64,000 bases of DNA from Halorutilus salinus. Lineage in GTDB: Archaea > Halobacteriota > Halobacteria > Halobacteriales > Halorutilaceae. Below are positions 17,359-27,077 of the stretch, piece by piece. Made by a program: the position numbers and the translations under genes. The notes under the pieces are model-generated. The model saw nothing but the letters and a program-made list of their open reading frames with translations, searched no databases and had not been told where the DNA came from. Numbering within the stretch: the stretch's first letter is position 1; each line of letters opens with the position of its first letter. The stretch lies in NCBI RefSeq assembly GCF_026242195.1, contig NZ_RKLV01000002.1:62001-126000 (forward strand). The letters are read 5' to 3'.

Positions 17359-18018
17359 CTATCCGCCGCAGAACACCTGTGTGGCGAAGACGGTGTTGCC
17401 CGCGCTGACGTAGACGCCGACGGTTACGGAGTCGTACTCACCCAGAAGGTTCTCGCGGTGCGCGGGTGACGCCATCCAGTCGTCTACGAGCATGTCGGCG
17501 ACATCCTCGGCGTCCGTGTTCATCTCCGTCCCGTCCGTCCGCGCGTTTCTGACGGGAACCTCGTAGAACGTCGCGGCGGCGTTCTCACCTAACGACGAAC
17601 AGCCGCGCGGTTCGACGCGCTCCTCAAAGCCGCGTCCCTCCGAACCGACATGCCCCACGTAGCCGTGGTTCGCCATGTCGGCGCTGTGGCTCCTCGCGGC
17701 GCTTCTGTGTCTCTCCGAAGCCTCCAACACCCCCAGACCCTCGGCACGGCGTTCCTCGTTCGTATGCTCGACGACCGCCTCCTCTATCTCCCCGCGGTCG
17801 TACGTCTCCCCCTCGTACCGTCCGGGGTTGTCCCAGTCGCCCGCGACCTCGTAACGTAGCTCGCCAGCCTTCTCGAACTCAGGCGTGTCGGCACCGTCGT
17901 CCAACTGGGCGTATCCGAAGACGCCTATGAGCGCGAGAGCGCCTACGAAGAAAAGACCGACTACGATCTTCAACGCCGTCATCGCAAGGCTACCTGAGTC
18001 TGTCTTCCGGTTCTGCAT
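17359..18018 (-). CDS. Membrane-anchored CAP/SCP-domain protein
   Basis: 219 residues from ATG 18018; a start at 18063 would add an unlikely Arg-rich peptide. A hydrophobic helix at about 12-35 (LKIVVGLFFVGALALIGVFG) follows a short basic head, so it is anchored with the rest outside. The CAP fold (cysteine-rich secretory/PR-1 superfamily) spans about 75-218: VVEHTNEERRAEGL, HSADMANHGYVGH, CSSLGENAA and DDWMASPAHRENLL carry the family's His and Glu residues. A Cys pair (CSSLGEN and the C-terminal FCGG) could form a disulfide. Function in archaea is unknown. Convergent with the RecA-like gene, one base apart. Confidence 0.88.
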   Translation of the reverse strand: MQNRKTDSGSLAMTALKIVVGLFFVGALALIGVFGYAQLDDGADTPEFEKAGELRYEVAGDWDNPGRYEGETYDRGEIEEAVVEHTNEERRAEGLGVLEASERHRSAARSHSADMANHGYVGHVGSEGRGFEERVEPRGCSSLGENAAATFYEVPVRNARTDGTEMNTDAEDVADMLVDDWMASPAHRENLLGEYDSVTVGVYVSAGNTVFATQVFCGG

Positions 18019-18063
18019 GGGGCATGTACGGACGGTCGGGGTTTGAATCTTGCCTCGTCGCAC

Positions 18064-19164
18064 CTACTCGCGCACCACACCGCCTTCGAGGTAGTTCCGC
18101 GTCTTGTCGTTCGTAGCCTGTGTCTTCTTTACGAACTCGACGAAACGGTCTTCGCCCTCGTGTCTGTCCTCCTCGACGACAAGCTGAAGTCCCATACCGC
18201 GCAGGTGATCGAGTATAGCCTCAACCTCGTCGGGTCGCGCACGTACCGTATGGCGCTCTCCAACGTCTTCTCCCCCGTCGACGGTTTCGATCGTACCGAG
18301 CATAGAGCCGAGTACAGACTCGCCGAGCGAACGTGCGCGCTCGTCGGCTTCGTCGGCGTCGTCGAACTCGTGCGCCTGAAACGCCTCACGTATGATACGT
18401 CCGAAGATGAAGTCGCGTCCGTAGTCGAACGGTAACGAGAAGGCGTAGCCGAGGTCGCCTTGGTTCGCGGAGGAGGTCGTGTACTTAAGCTGGTGTGAGA
18501 CGTTCGGTGTCTTCATTATAACGCCTTCGCGTCCGCGGTCGTCGAGGTCGTCGACCGCACCGCGCACCGCCTCCACAGCCTCGTCGACGGGATGTACGCC
18601 GAAGAAGGGTACGGACGGAAGACCGTGTTCGTCGCAGAGCGCACGCCGTTCCTCGACGCTCATAGCCTCCCCCGTCGAACCGTCTCGCACGTCGAACACA
18701 CGGAGGTCGAGAGACGCCACCTCGTCGTAGTCGTGCGCCGTGTACGGGTTGTCGCGCCCTATCATCTCGCCGCAGACGACGGCGTCGGGACGGTCGTCGA
18801 TGAGGGCGTTGAGTTCGTCGCCGTAGACGCGCCTGAGAAATCTCGTCGTGAACGGACAGACGATGCCGCTACGCGAGAGCGCGAGTAGTTCACCGTCGAG
18901 GCGTGCGACGCGCGTGTTGTAGCCGTTCATCTTCTCCTCGACGGCGACCTCACCGTCGAAGTAACGCGGTACGCCCTCCGAAAGGACGAGCGTACGCGGA
19001 ACCTTGGGAAAGCCGCGTACAACGTCGCCGTCGTACAGAACGGTGCCGCGTTCTACCTTCCCGTAGTCGGGGTAGTGACGGTACTCGGTTCCGTCGTACA
19101 CCCTATCCTCGAAGCCGTTGAGGTCGTCGACACCGAGAACGTCGGTGTATCTCTGGTCGGTCAC
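18064..19164 (-). CDS. ATP-dependent RNA ligase (Pab1020/Rnl3 family)
   Basis: 366 residues from GTG 19164; longer frames run into the divergent gene. The nucleotidyltransferase motif I is EEKMNGYN with Lys78 as the predicted AMP-accepting residue. Later motifs include [11 protein letters not shown] (motif III/IIIa region), EGVIMKTP (motif IV) and a Lys in SHQLKYTT (motif V). This is the archaeal homodimeric RNA ligase family, which can circularise or seal RNA; the natural substrates are not settled. The gene for its conserved partner (PIN-like, UPF0278) is divergently placed 56 bases away, a known association that strengthens the call. Confidence 0.9.
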   Translation of the reverse strand: MTDQRYTDVLGVDDLNGFEDRVYDGTEYRHYPDYGKVERGTVLYDGDVVRGFPKVPRTLVLSEGVPRYFDGEVAVEEKMNGYNTRVARLDGELLALSRSGIVCPFTTRFLRRVYGDELNALIDDRPDAVVCGEMIGRDNPYTAHDYDEVASLDLRVFDVRDGSTGEAMSVEERRALCDEHGLPSVPFFGVHPVDEAVEAVRGAVDDLDDRGREGVIMKTPNVSHQLKYTTSSANQGDLGYAFSLPFDYGRDFIFGRIIREAFQAHEFDDADEADERARSLGESVLGSMLGTIETVDGGEDVGERHTVRARPDEVEAILDHLRGMGLQLVVEEDRHEGEDRFVEFVKKTQATNDKTRNYLEGGVVRE

Positions 19165-19220
19165 GGTGTAGATTCGTTCCCGACGCCAAAAGCTATAGGG
19201 TCGGCGTCGAAGATGAACGT

Positions 19221-19874
19221 ATGAGCGAACATCCGCTGAAACAGCGTTTCGTCCTCGACACATCGACGTTCATCACCGAGGAGATACGCCGTGGTGACGA
19301 GACGTGTGAGGAAGCCGTCGACCGTCTTCTCGAACTCGTCGCCGACGCACGTCTCGACCTCAACATATCGTGCTACTTCCCGCCGTCCATCTACCGAGAA
19401 CTCGAAGCCATGCTTGAGGATCGCGGTGTCTCCGACGACGTATTCAAGAAGCTCAACACGTGGGTCATAAAGAAGGATCCCGCACGGTACGAGGTCATGA
19501 TACCCACCGAACTCGTCTACGACTTCATAGACGAGATGAGCGACCGCGTCAACCGTGGTCTACGTGTCTCGGAGAAGGCGGTACGGAAAGCGGAGAAGTA
19601 CGAGCCGCACGAGGGCGAGGTTGAGGAGATGACGGAAGTCGACGAGGTTATCTCCGACCTACGGAGCGAGTACAGGACAGCACTACGTCAGGGGGTTCTC
19701 GACTCGCGCGAGGACTTCGACCTCCTCATACTCGCGCGCGAACTCGACGCCTGCGTCGTCACCGAGGATCAGGGTATCGTCAACTGGGCGTCCGACTTCG
19801 GTCTCCGCCATCTCAAAGGACGCGACTTTCCGGGTCTCGTCGAGGAGTACCTCGAAGCCGTCGACGTCGACTGA
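19221..19874 (+). CDS. RNA ligase partner protein (PIN-domain, UPF0278)
   Basis: 217 residues. PIN-like fold: [10 protein letters not shown] near 9-18 gives the first acidic residue, and [22 protein letters not shown] near 165-185 carries the later Asp cluster typical of PIN nucleases. [16 protein letters not shown] and the long helical middle match the UPF0278 'RNA ligase partner' family. It probably acts with the divergent RNA ligase, perhaps trimming ends before ligation; that role is inference. The two genes share a 56-base promoter region. Confidence 0.92.
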   Translation: MSEHPLKQRFVLDTSTFITEEIRRGDETCEEAVDRLLELVADARLDLNISCYFPPSIYRELEAMLEDRGVSDDVFKKLNTWVIKKDPARYEVMIPTELVYDFIDEMSDRVNRGLRVSEKAVRKAEKYEPHEGEVEEMTEVDEVISDLRSEYRTALRQGVLDSREDFDLLILARELDACVVTEDQGIVNWASDFGLRHLKGRDFPGLVEEYLEAVDVD

Positions 19875-19937
19875 CCCGCGCTCAGATGGACGTATGAAAG
19901 GATACATTAGCCTGACCCGCGTTTCTGAGACAACCAG

Positions 19938-21164
19938 ATGACGGAAGACGACTCGAAGAGGTACGAGCTTCAACGTATCGTCGAGCGACTCGACGACCTC
20001 GAAGGCTCGGGTACACAGCTCGTCACCATCTACATACCGCCGGACAAGAGGATAAACGACGTGGTTGCACACGTCCGTCAGGAGCACAGCGAGGCATCGA
20101 ACATAAAGAGCAAAGCGACGCGGACGAACGTACAGGACGCGTTGTCGTCTATACAGTCACGTCTCAAGAGGTACGACAGGACGCCTGAGAACGGCATGGT
20201 GATCTTCTCCGGGGCTGTCGACGCCAAGGGCGACAAAACGGAGATGGAGACGATCGTTCTCGAAAACCCGCCTCAGTCGGTCGAGAGCTACATCTACCAC
20301 TGCGACTCCAACTTTGAGACGGAGCCTCTCAAGGAGATGATACGTGACAAGTCGCTGTACGGGCTTATCGTACTCGACAGACGTGAGGCGAACGTCGGCT
20401 GGCTCAGCGGTAAACGCGTCGAACCCGTTGCGAACGCCACGAGCCTCGTACCCGGTAAGCAGAAGAAGGGGGGTCAGTCCGCACAGCGTTTCGCACGTCT
20501 CCGCCGCGAAGCGATCGACAAGTTCTACAAGGAGGTGGCTGAGATGGCGAACGAGGTATTCGTGCCCAGACGCGGTGAGGTCGACGGCGTCCTCATAGGC
20601 GGTCCTTCGCCCACGAAGGAGGAGTTCATAGACGGCGACTACCTCCACCACGAGATACAGGACATGGTCGTCGACAAGTTCGACGTTTCGTACACCGACG
20701 AGAGCGGTCTGTACGATCTCGTCGACGCCGCACAGGAACGTCTCGCCGATCTTGAGGTGATGAAGGACAAGAGGAGGATGTCCAGCTTCTTCGACGAACT
20801 CCGCGGCGGCGAACTCGCCGCCTACGGTGAGGACAAGGTTCGCCAGAACCTCGAAGCGGGTGCGGTCGATACACTCCTTCTCTCCGAAGATCTACGGCGC
20901 AGACGCGGTACGTTCACGTGTCCCAACTGCGGCGCGACGGTAGAGGAGACGTTCGAGGGCGACGTTACACCGCCCGACTGCCCCGAATGCGGTGCTGAGA
21001 CAGAGGCTGACGACGTAGAGGACGTTGTCGACGAACTCGTAAAGATAGCCGAGCAGATGAGTACCGATGTCGCCTTCATATCGAGCGACTTCGAGGAAGG
21101 CGAACAGCTACGCGACGCCTTCGGAGGCGTCGCGGCTATACTGCGTTACCAGACCGGGATCTAA
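19938..21164 (+). CDS. prf1: Peptide chain release factor aRF1
   Basis: 408 residues, the normal aRF1 length. The stop-codon decoding motif NIKS is at 55-58 and the companion YxCxxxF-type element reads YIYHCDSNF near 118-126. The peptidyl-tRNA hydrolysis motif GGQ is at 178-180 within KKGGQSAQRF. The C-terminal domain keeps a minidomain with paired cysteines (CPNCG and CPECG), a zinc-ribbon-like element. It recognises all three stop codons and releases the finished protein on the ribosome. Probably transcribed alone from an AT-rich promoter near 19900. Confidence 0.98.
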   Translation: MTEDDSKRYELQRIVERLDDLEGSGTQLVTIYIPPDKRINDVVAHVRQEHSEASNIKSKATRTNVQDALSSIQSRLKRYDRTPENGMVIFSGAVDAKGDKTEMETIVLENPPQSVESYIYHCDSNFETEPLKEMIRDKSLYGLIVLDRREANVGWLSGKRVEPVANATSLVPGKQKKGGQSAQRFARLRREAIDKFYKEVAEMANEVFVPRRGEVDGVLIGGPSPTKEEFIDGDYLHHEIQDMVVDKFDVSYTDESGLYDLVDAAQERLADLEVMKDKRRMSSFFDELRGGELAAYGEDKVRQNLEAGAVDTLLLSEDLRRRRGTFTCPNCGATVEETFEGDVTPPDCPECGAETEADDVEDVVDELVKIAEQMSTDVAFISSDFEEGEQLRDAFGGVAAILRYQTGI

Positions 21165-21898
21165 GACGCGTCGTAGACGACCTCGACGGTCGCATCTATC
21201 TCGACAGGACCGGGATCTACGGAGGTCGACGCACCGCTTTCGGCGAGTTCGACAGCCGCACGGTCGTACGAGACAGGTGAGATGCCGGTCTCCGTGGTTG
21301 AGATCGAACGGACACCGCTAACCGAGATACCGCCCGCCTCCGCGACGGCGTCAGCCTGTGAACGCGCGTTCGCCATAGCGTCTTTGAGTGCATCGTTCTT
21401 GAGCTGGCTTCGGCGCTCGTCCGAGACGGTAAAGGCGACGTTGGCGACAGTCGTCGCGCCGCCTTCGACAGCGGCGTCTATTATCTCACCCGCCGAGTCC
21501 GTACCGTCGACGGTGACACGGAGCGCGTGGCGAGCGTAATGGTCGGGTACGTCGCCCTCGCGTTGCTCGTACGCGCGCGCTTCGCGTAACGTGTATCCCG
21601 TGCTATGAACCGCGTCGTCGCCCACACCGGCGTCTTCGAGCGCTTCACGTACGTCCGAGACGTTCTCAGCCACGCGTTCGCGTACCACCGAAGGGTCGTC
21701 GGCGCGTGCCTCTACCGCAACCGTCACCTCGGTCGCGTCCGCCTCCGCGTCGACACCACCGTTCGCCGATACGCGTACGAACTCGTCGCCCGCCACGTCG
21801 GTACCCTGTCCTTGTGCCGCTACACCCGATGCTAACAACGCCCCTCCGGCGACGAGAGCGCCGAGGAGGAAGACCGCAGTCACGTGTTTCTTTGACAT
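21161..21898 (-). CDS. Exported SIMPL-domain (DUF541) protein
   Basis: 245 residues. An N-terminal signal (basic MSKKH, hydrophobic VTAVFLLGALVAGGALLASG, cleavage likely near VAAQ) predicts export by Sec. The rest is one SIMPL/DUF541 domain: VRVSANGGVDAEADATEVTV, then the helix RERVAENVSDVREALEDAGV and the conserved QLKNDALKDAMANARSQADA near 165-184. Bacterial relatives are periplasmic or cell-envelope proteins with little-known function. Its stop overlaps the aRF1 stop by 4 bases in a convergent pair. Confidence 0.87.
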   Translation of the reverse strand: MSKKHVTAVFLLGALVAGGALLASGVAAQGQGTDVAGDEFVRVSANGGVDAEADATEVTVAVEARADDPSVVRERVAENVSDVREALEDAGVGDDAVHSTGYTLREARAYEQREGDVPDHYARHALRVTVDGTDSAGEIIDAAVEGGATTVANVAFTVSDERRSQLKNDALKDAMANARSQADAVAEAGGISVSGVRSISTTETGISPVSYDRAAVELAESGASTSVDPGPVEIDATVEVVYDAS

Positions 21899-22061
21899 GC
21901 AGTACGAGGTACGCGCGAAGACGCCATATACTTGGCGTAGGCTAAAACGCGTATTTTAGCTAACGGAGGAGTGAACCAAAACGACCGTAAAAAACGTCGA
22001 TAAAAGACGCCGACACGACGGTTTCGACAGTGTTTAACCGCGGTTACGCGTACCACCGCCC

Positions 22062-23789
22062 ATGTTGACCGAACTACGCCGACAGGTCGGGGACGCTCTC
22101 GCCGAAGCCCTCGACGAGGCGGGGTACGACGCCGATCCGGATCTCGAAGATCCGCCCGAAGGCGTCGACGCCGACATCGCGTCACCCGTCGCGTTCAAGC
22201 TGTCGGGTGACCCTACGGCTATCGCCGACGAGCTCGCCTCCGCCGTCTCACTCGATGACCGCCCTCTCATCGGTTGGGTGGGGACACAGGGACCGTACCT
22301 CAACTTCCGCGCGAGCGAACTCTACTTCGAACGCGTCCTCGGTTCGGCGACCGACGACGGCTACCCGACACTACCCGAAAAGGACGAGACGATCGTTCTC
22401 GAACACACGTCGGCGAACCCGACGGGTCCCCTCCATATCGGCAGGGCGCGTAACCCGGTTATAGGCGACTCTCTCGCGCGTGTCATGCGCGCCGCCGGGT
22501 ACGACGTAACCGTGGAGTACTACGTCAACGACATGGGCAGACAGGTCGCCACCATCACGTGGGCGCTCGACGAGTTCGACGAGGACGACGTCGCCGACCT
22601 CGATGGACGCGACAAGGGCGACCACGACGTCGTCCGTTACTACAGGCGTGCGAACGAGGTTCTGGAGGGCGAAGAAGGAGAAGAGTACGCCGAACGCGCA
22701 GAGCGCGAGATAGACGAACTCCTGCAGGCGCTCGAAGACGGTGAGGAAGGCGCTCTCGAACACGTCGGCGAGACGGTCGACCGTTGCCTCGAAGGACAGC
22801 TCGAAAGCCTCGAACGTCTCGGTGCGTCGTACGACGGTTTCGTACGCGAGAGCGGATACGTCCTTGACGGTACCGTCGACGGTGTAGCGTCACGTCTCAA
22901 GGCTGACTCACGTAGCTACGAGGAGGATGACGCGTACGCGCTCGACCTGACCGACTGGGGTATAGACAAGGAACTCGTCTTCGTACGCGCAGACGGCACG
23001 TCTCTGTACACGACACGTGACATCGCTTACCATATCGACAAGTTCGAACGCTCCGACCGCGCCGTCGACGTTCTCGGAGAGGATCACAAGCTACAGGCGC
23101 GCCAGCTCGCCGCCGCCCTCGACGCCCTCGGCTACGACCGCGACCCCGAATCCGTCTTCTACTCGTTCGTCAGTCTGCCGGAAGGACAGATGAGCACGCG
23201 CGAAGGCAACGTCGTCAACCTCGACGACCTACTCGACGAGGCTGTTGACCGCGCGCGCGCGGAGATCGAGAAACGCGCCGACGACCGCGACCGGGATGTC
23301 GACGAGGTCGAAGAGACCGCCCGCGCCGTCGGCATAGGAGCCGTCCGTTACGACATCGTCGCACGACAGCCCCAAAAGTCCATCACGTTCCGGTGGGACG
23401 AGGCGCTCAACTTCGACGGACAGCACGCGCCTTACGTCCAGTACGTCGGTGCGCGCGCGTCGGGTATAGGGCAGAAGACCGACGCGAAGCCCGCCGATCC
23501 GTCCGACGCGGTCGCTGAACTCGAAGCACCGGAGGAACGCGCCCTCATCCGCAAGATAGGCGAACTCTCCGCCGTCGTCGAAGACTCCGCCGACGAACTC
23601 GCACCCCACCGGCTCGCCACCTACTCGCGCGAACTCGCCGAACGTTTCAACGAGTTCTACCGCGACTGTCCCGTTATGAACGCCGACGAGGATACGAAGC
23701 GCGCGCGCCTCGCCCTTGTTACGGCGTCACGCGTCGCCATAGAGAGGTCGCTCGGACTCATCGGCGTCGAAACGCCCGAAGCGATGTAG
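22062..23789 (+). CDS. argS: Arginyl-tRNA synthetase
   Basis: 575 residues, class I. The N-terminal additional domain (about 1-95) precedes the HIGH-type motif NPTGPLHIGRARNPVIGD; VEYYVNDMGRQ, EDHKLQARQLAAAL and GQMSTREGN (the KMSKS equivalent, without the usual lysines as in other ArgS) follow. The C-terminal anticodon-binding helix bundle ends near ERSLGLIGVETPEAM. It charges tRNA-Arg. The AT-rich 21899-22061 region serves as promoter for this and the divergent SIMPL gene. Confidence 0.98.
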   Translation: MLTELRRQVGDALAEALDEAGYDADPDLEDPPEGVDADIASPVAFKLSGDPTAIADELASAVSLDDRPLIGWVGTQGPYLNFRASELYFERVLGSATDDGYPTLPEKDETIVLEHTSANPTGPLHIGRARNPVIGDSLARVMRAAGYDVTVEYYVNDMGRQVATITWALDEFDEDDVADLDGRDKGDHDVVRYYRRANEVLEGEEGEEYAERAEREIDELLQALEDGEEGALEHVGETVDRCLEGQLESLERLGASYDGFVRESGYVLDGTVDGVASRLKADSRSYEEDDAYALDLTDWGIDKELVFVRADGTSLYTTRDIAYHIDKFERSDRAVDVLGEDHKLQARQLAAALDALGYDRDPESVFYSFVSLPEGQMSTREGNVVNLDDLLDEAVDRARAEIEKRADDRDRDVDEVEETARAVGIGAVRYDIVARQPQKSITFRWDEALNFDGQHAPYVQYVGARASGIGQKTDAKPADPSDAVAELEAPEERALIRKIGELSAVVEDSADELAPHRLATYSRELAERFNEFYRDCPVMNADEDTKRARLALVTASRVAIERSLGLIGVETPEAM

Positions 23790-23847
23790 CTGTTTCGTGA
23801 CAGACAACCCAAACCCATTTTTAATAGGAGAACCAATTCAGGATACG

Positions 23848-25059
23848 ATGACTGACATCTCGGACGACGTAGACTCACCCGTTGACGACTCCACGCCTCC
23901 TAAGGAGAAGGTCGACGAGCTACAGGAGCGCGTCGAGAAGCTCAGAAGCGAGAACGAACAGGTTCGTGACAAGCTACTCGATGCGAACGCGGAGAAGAAC
24001 AAGTACGAGCAGAAGGTCGAGCGGCTCAAGCACGAGAACGAGAAGCTCAAGAAGTCGCCGCTGTTCGTCGCCACCGTACAGGAAATCACCGATGAAGGCG
24101 TCGTCGTGCGCCAGCACGGCAACAATCAGGAGGCGCTGACAGAGGTTACGGACGAGATGCGCGAGGGTATAGAGCCGGGTGACCGCGTCGCCGTCAACAA
24201 CTCGCTCTCTATCGTAAAGGCTCTCACCGACTCGACCGACGTACGTGCGCGCGTGATGGAGGTTACGGAGACGCCCGACACGACCTACGAGGATATAGGC
24301 GGTCTCGACGAACAGGTAAAGGAGGTGCGCGAGACCATAGAGCTACCTCTGACCGACCCCGACATGTTCGACGAGACGGGTATCGATCCGCCGTCGGGCG
24401 TTCTCCTCCACGGTCCTCCGGGTACGGGTAAGACGATGTTGGCGAAGGCGGCGGCGCGTCAGACCGACGCGAGGTTCATCAAGATGGCGGGTAGCGAACT
24501 CGTACATAAGTTCATAGGCGAGGGCGCGCGTCTCGTACGTGATCTTTTCGAGGTTGCGCGTCAGAAGGCTCCGAGTGTCGTCTTTATCGACGAGATAGAC
24601 GCCGTCGCTTCGAAGAGGACGGAGAGCAAGACATCGGGCGACGCCGAGGTTCAGCGCACCATGATGCAGCTCCTTTCGGAGATGGACGGATTCGAGGGGC
24701 GCGGCGACGTGAAGATAATCGCCGCGACCAACCGTTTCGACATGCTCGACCGCGCGATCTTGCGCCCCGGACGGTTCGACAGGCTCATAGAGGTTCCCCT
24801 GCCCAACGAGGAGGGGCGCGAACAGATATTCCGTATACATTCGCGCGAGATGAACGTCTCCGACAACCTCGACTACGAACGTCTCGCGCGCGTTACAGAG
24901 GGCATGAGCGGCGCGGACGTAAAGGCGATCTGCACCGAGGCGGGTATGTTCTCGATACGCGACCGCGAAACCACCGTCGACATGGGCGACTTCCTCGACG
25001 CGTACGACAAGGTGCGCGAGGACTCCGAGGAGGAAGGCGAGAAGAGCATGTACGTCTGA
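23848..25059 (+). CDS. pan: Proteasome-activating nucleotidase PAN
   Basis: 403 residues from ATG 23848; a TTTTTAATA element at 23817-23825 sits the right distance upstream for leaderless initiation, while a GTG at 23797 would add 17 residues. Order: coiled coil about 17-72 (KEKVDELQERVEKLRSENEQ), OB domain about 75-140, AAA+ domain with Walker A GPPGTGKT, Walker B VVFIDEID, and the second region of homology with ATNRFDMLD and RPGRFDR. The C-terminus MYV is an HbYX motif, which docks into the 20S proteasome to open its gate. A hexameric unfoldase; no proteasome subunit genes are in the window. Confidence 0.97.
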   Translation: MTDISDDVDSPVDDSTPPKEKVDELQERVEKLRSENEQVRDKLLDANAEKNKYEQKVERLKHENEKLKKSPLFVATVQEITDEGVVVRQHGNNQEALTEVTDEMREGIEPGDRVAVNNSLSIVKALTDSTDVRARVMEVTETPDTTYEDIGGLDEQVKEVRETIELPLTDPDMFDETGIDPPSGVLLHGPPGTGKTMLAKAAARQTDARFIKMAGSELVHKFIGEGARLVRDLFEVARQKAPSVVFIDEIDAVASKRTESKTSGDAEVQRTMMQLLSEMDGFEGRGDVKIIAATNRFDMLDRAILRPGRFDRLIEVPLPNEEGREQIFRIHSREMNVSDNLDYERLARVTEGMSGADVKAICTEAGMFSIRDRETTVDMGDFLDAYDKVREDSEEEGEKSMYV

Positions 25060-25066
25060 CGGCGCG

Positions 25067-25990
25067 GTGTCGCTTCTATCCGCCTTCACGCAGGCGGTTC
25101 TGCCCGTGCTTGCCGTGGCGGGCGTCGGCTACGTCCTCGGCGTTCTGACAGATATCGAACCCGAGCCTCTGGCTACCGTCACCGTATACGTCCTCGTCCC
25201 CGCGCTCGTCTTTCATAGCCTCGTGACGGCGTCGGTGAGCGGTGCCGAAGGTCTGCGTATCGCCGGCGCGGCGGTGGTTCTCACGGTCGTAATGTGGGGG
25301 GTCTCTGAAGGCGTCGGTTTCATAGCCTCCGACGGCGCGCGGAACGGTCTGGTTCTCGCGGGTACGTTTCCCAACACTGCGAACTACGGTATACCCCTCT
25401 CCGTCTTTGCGTTTCCGTCGGTGGGACGCACCACGGCGGTTCTGTACGTCGTGGGTTCGACGGTCATGATGTACACCGTCGGTGTCTACATAGCGTCGCG
25501 CGACGCCGCCTCCTCGTCGCTCGGTGCTATGCGACGCGTCGCACGCCTACCCCTTGTATACGCCGTCGTCGCGGGTGTCGGAGCCAGCTACGTCGGCTTC
25601 GGTACGGACGACAGCGCATTCTTGGAGACGCTCCGTCTCGTCGGTAACTCGTCGATACCGCTGATGCTGGTGGTTCTCGGCGTCCAGTTAGCACGCGCCA
25701 CGCCGTCGGGCGGTGTCCGTGACGTCGCACTCGCCAACGTCGTACGTCTCGTCGTCGCTCCGCTCGTCGCTGTTCCCGTCGTCGTCGCCCTCGGATTCAC
25801 AGACCCCGACGTGGCGCGCGTCGTCGTACTCGAAGCCTCGACACCCGTCGCGGTCACCACGGTCATACTAACCGTCGAGTTCGGCGGCGACCGTGACTAC
25901 GCCGCAACCGCGGTGCTGACGACGACGGTGGTGAGCATGGTGACGGTCACTCTCCTCGTGGAGCTGTTGCGGTCAGGCGTCGTCGTGTAG
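25067..25990 (+). CDS. AEC-family (auxin efflux carrier type) transporter
   Basis: 307 residues, GTG start 7 bases after the PAN stop. Nearly all hydrophobic with about ten membrane segments. Family features are the glycine/proline-rich segments TFPNTANYGIPLSVF near 100 (the N-P region of AEC proteins) and EASTPVAVTTVILTVEFGGD near 262, which form the crossover regions. AEC members export organic acids or amino-acid-like anions by secondary transport; substrate not deducible. Spacing suggests co-transcription with pan, though no functional link is apparent. Confidence 0.85.
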   Translation: MSLLSAFTQAVLPVLAVAGVGYVLGVLTDIEPEPLATVTVYVLVPALVFHSLVTASVSGAEGLRIAGAAVVLTVVMWGVSEGVGFIASDGARNGLVLAGTFPNTANYGIPLSVFAFPSVGRTTAVLYVVGSTVMMYTVGVYIASRDAASSSLGAMRRVARLPLVYAVVAGVGASYVGFGTDDSAFLETLRLVGNSSIPLMLVVLGVQLARATPSGGVRDVALANVVRLVVAPLVAVPVVVALGFTDPDVARVVVLEASTPVAVTTVILTVEFGGDRDYAATAVLTTTVVSMVTVTLLVELLRSGVVV

Positions 25991-26127
25991 CTCAGAAGAA
26001 AATAAAGCCTCAGTCGGGGTTGGTAGACCGGAGAAACAATCCATCTATACTGCTACCCGAAACGGAACCGTTCACATGCATCGAAGGGTAGATTTATGCT
26101 ATCGGCGACAAGAAGACACAGCCAGAG

Positions 26128-27048
26128 ATGACGAAGCCGGTGCTCAAATGGGCGGGCGGTAAACGTCAGCTTCTTGACGAGATTTACGCCCGGTTTCCTG
26201 AGTCGTACGACCGTTACCACGAGCCGATGTTCGGTGGCGGCGCGTTGTTCTTCGACTTGGAGCCGGGGGACGGCACGATTAACGACACAAATCCGCGTCT
26301 CGTCAACTTCTACGAGAAGGTACGAGACAGCCCTGAGGAGCTAATCGAACAGTGCCGGAGCTTTGAACACCCGGAGAACGAACCCGACCCGTCGCGTGAG
26401 TTCTCCGACTCCGACCGAAAGGCGAAGGACGTAGAGCAGTACTACTACCAGCAACGCGCCCTGTTCAACCGTCGTCCGTACGGTGACGAGTACGACGAAC
26501 TCGAAGAAGCCGCGCTCCTCCTCTACCTCAACCGAACGTGCTACAACGGACTCTACCGAGAGAACCGGAGCGGCGGCTTCAACGTCCCGATCGGGCGGTA
26601 CAGTAACCCCGACTGGGTGCGTGCGGATGAGGTACGGTCTGCGAGCGAGGCGGTTCAGAACACCGAGATACTGAACCGTGACTTCGAGTATATCATTGAT
26701 CGAGCCGAAGAAGGTGACCTTGTCTACCTTGACCCGCCGTACGAGCCGATGAGCGCGACGGAGTACTTCACGAGCTATTCAAAGGAGGGTTTCGGAAGGA
26801 AGGATCAGGAACGTATGGTTGAGGTGGCGAAGGAACTCGACGAGAACGGTGTGTACGTGATTCTTAGCAACAGCGGCGTTACGTACAACATGTACGATGA
26901 AGTCGGTTTCCGCGTCGAAGTCGAAGGTGCTACGCGGTCAATAAACAGCGACGGTACAAACCGCGGCGAGGTGAACGAGATTATCGCAACAAACGTACCG
27001 CCGGACGATTGTCAGAAAGCCGGACAGCGGGGGCTGGCTGGGTTTTAG
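26128..27048 (+). CDS. Dam-type (D12 class) adenine-N6 DNA methyltransferase, orphan
   Basis: 306 residues. Alpha-type D12 order: KPVLKWAGGKRQLLDEI at the N-terminus (AdoMet pocket), the FGGG motif EPMFGGGALFF near 31-41, TCYNGLYREN in the target-recognition region, and the catalytic DLVYLDPPYEP near 199-209. It methylates adenine in a short site, often GATC, but the site cannot be read here. No restriction endonuclease, specificity subunit or transposase is adjacent. Codon use looks looser than in neighbours and AT-rich flanks lie on the left, so recent acquisition is plausible. Convergent with folCP. Confidence 0.92.
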   Translation: MTKPVLKWAGGKRQLLDEIYARFPESYDRYHEPMFGGGALFFDLEPGDGTINDTNPRLVNFYEKVRDSPEELIEQCRSFEHPENEPDPSREFSDSDRKAKDVEQYYYQQRALFNRRPYGDEYDELEEAALLLYLNRTCYNGLYRENRSGGFNVPIGRYSNPDWVRADEVRSASEAVQNTEILNRDFEYIIDRAEEGDLVYLDPPYEPMSATEYFTSYSKEGFGRKDQERMVEVAKELDENGVYVILSNSGVTYNMYDEVGFRVEVEGATRSINSDGTNRGEVNEIIATNVPPDDCQKAGQRGLAGF

Positions 27049-27077
27049 CGGGTTTCGGAAGCTTCGGGCGCGCAGGG

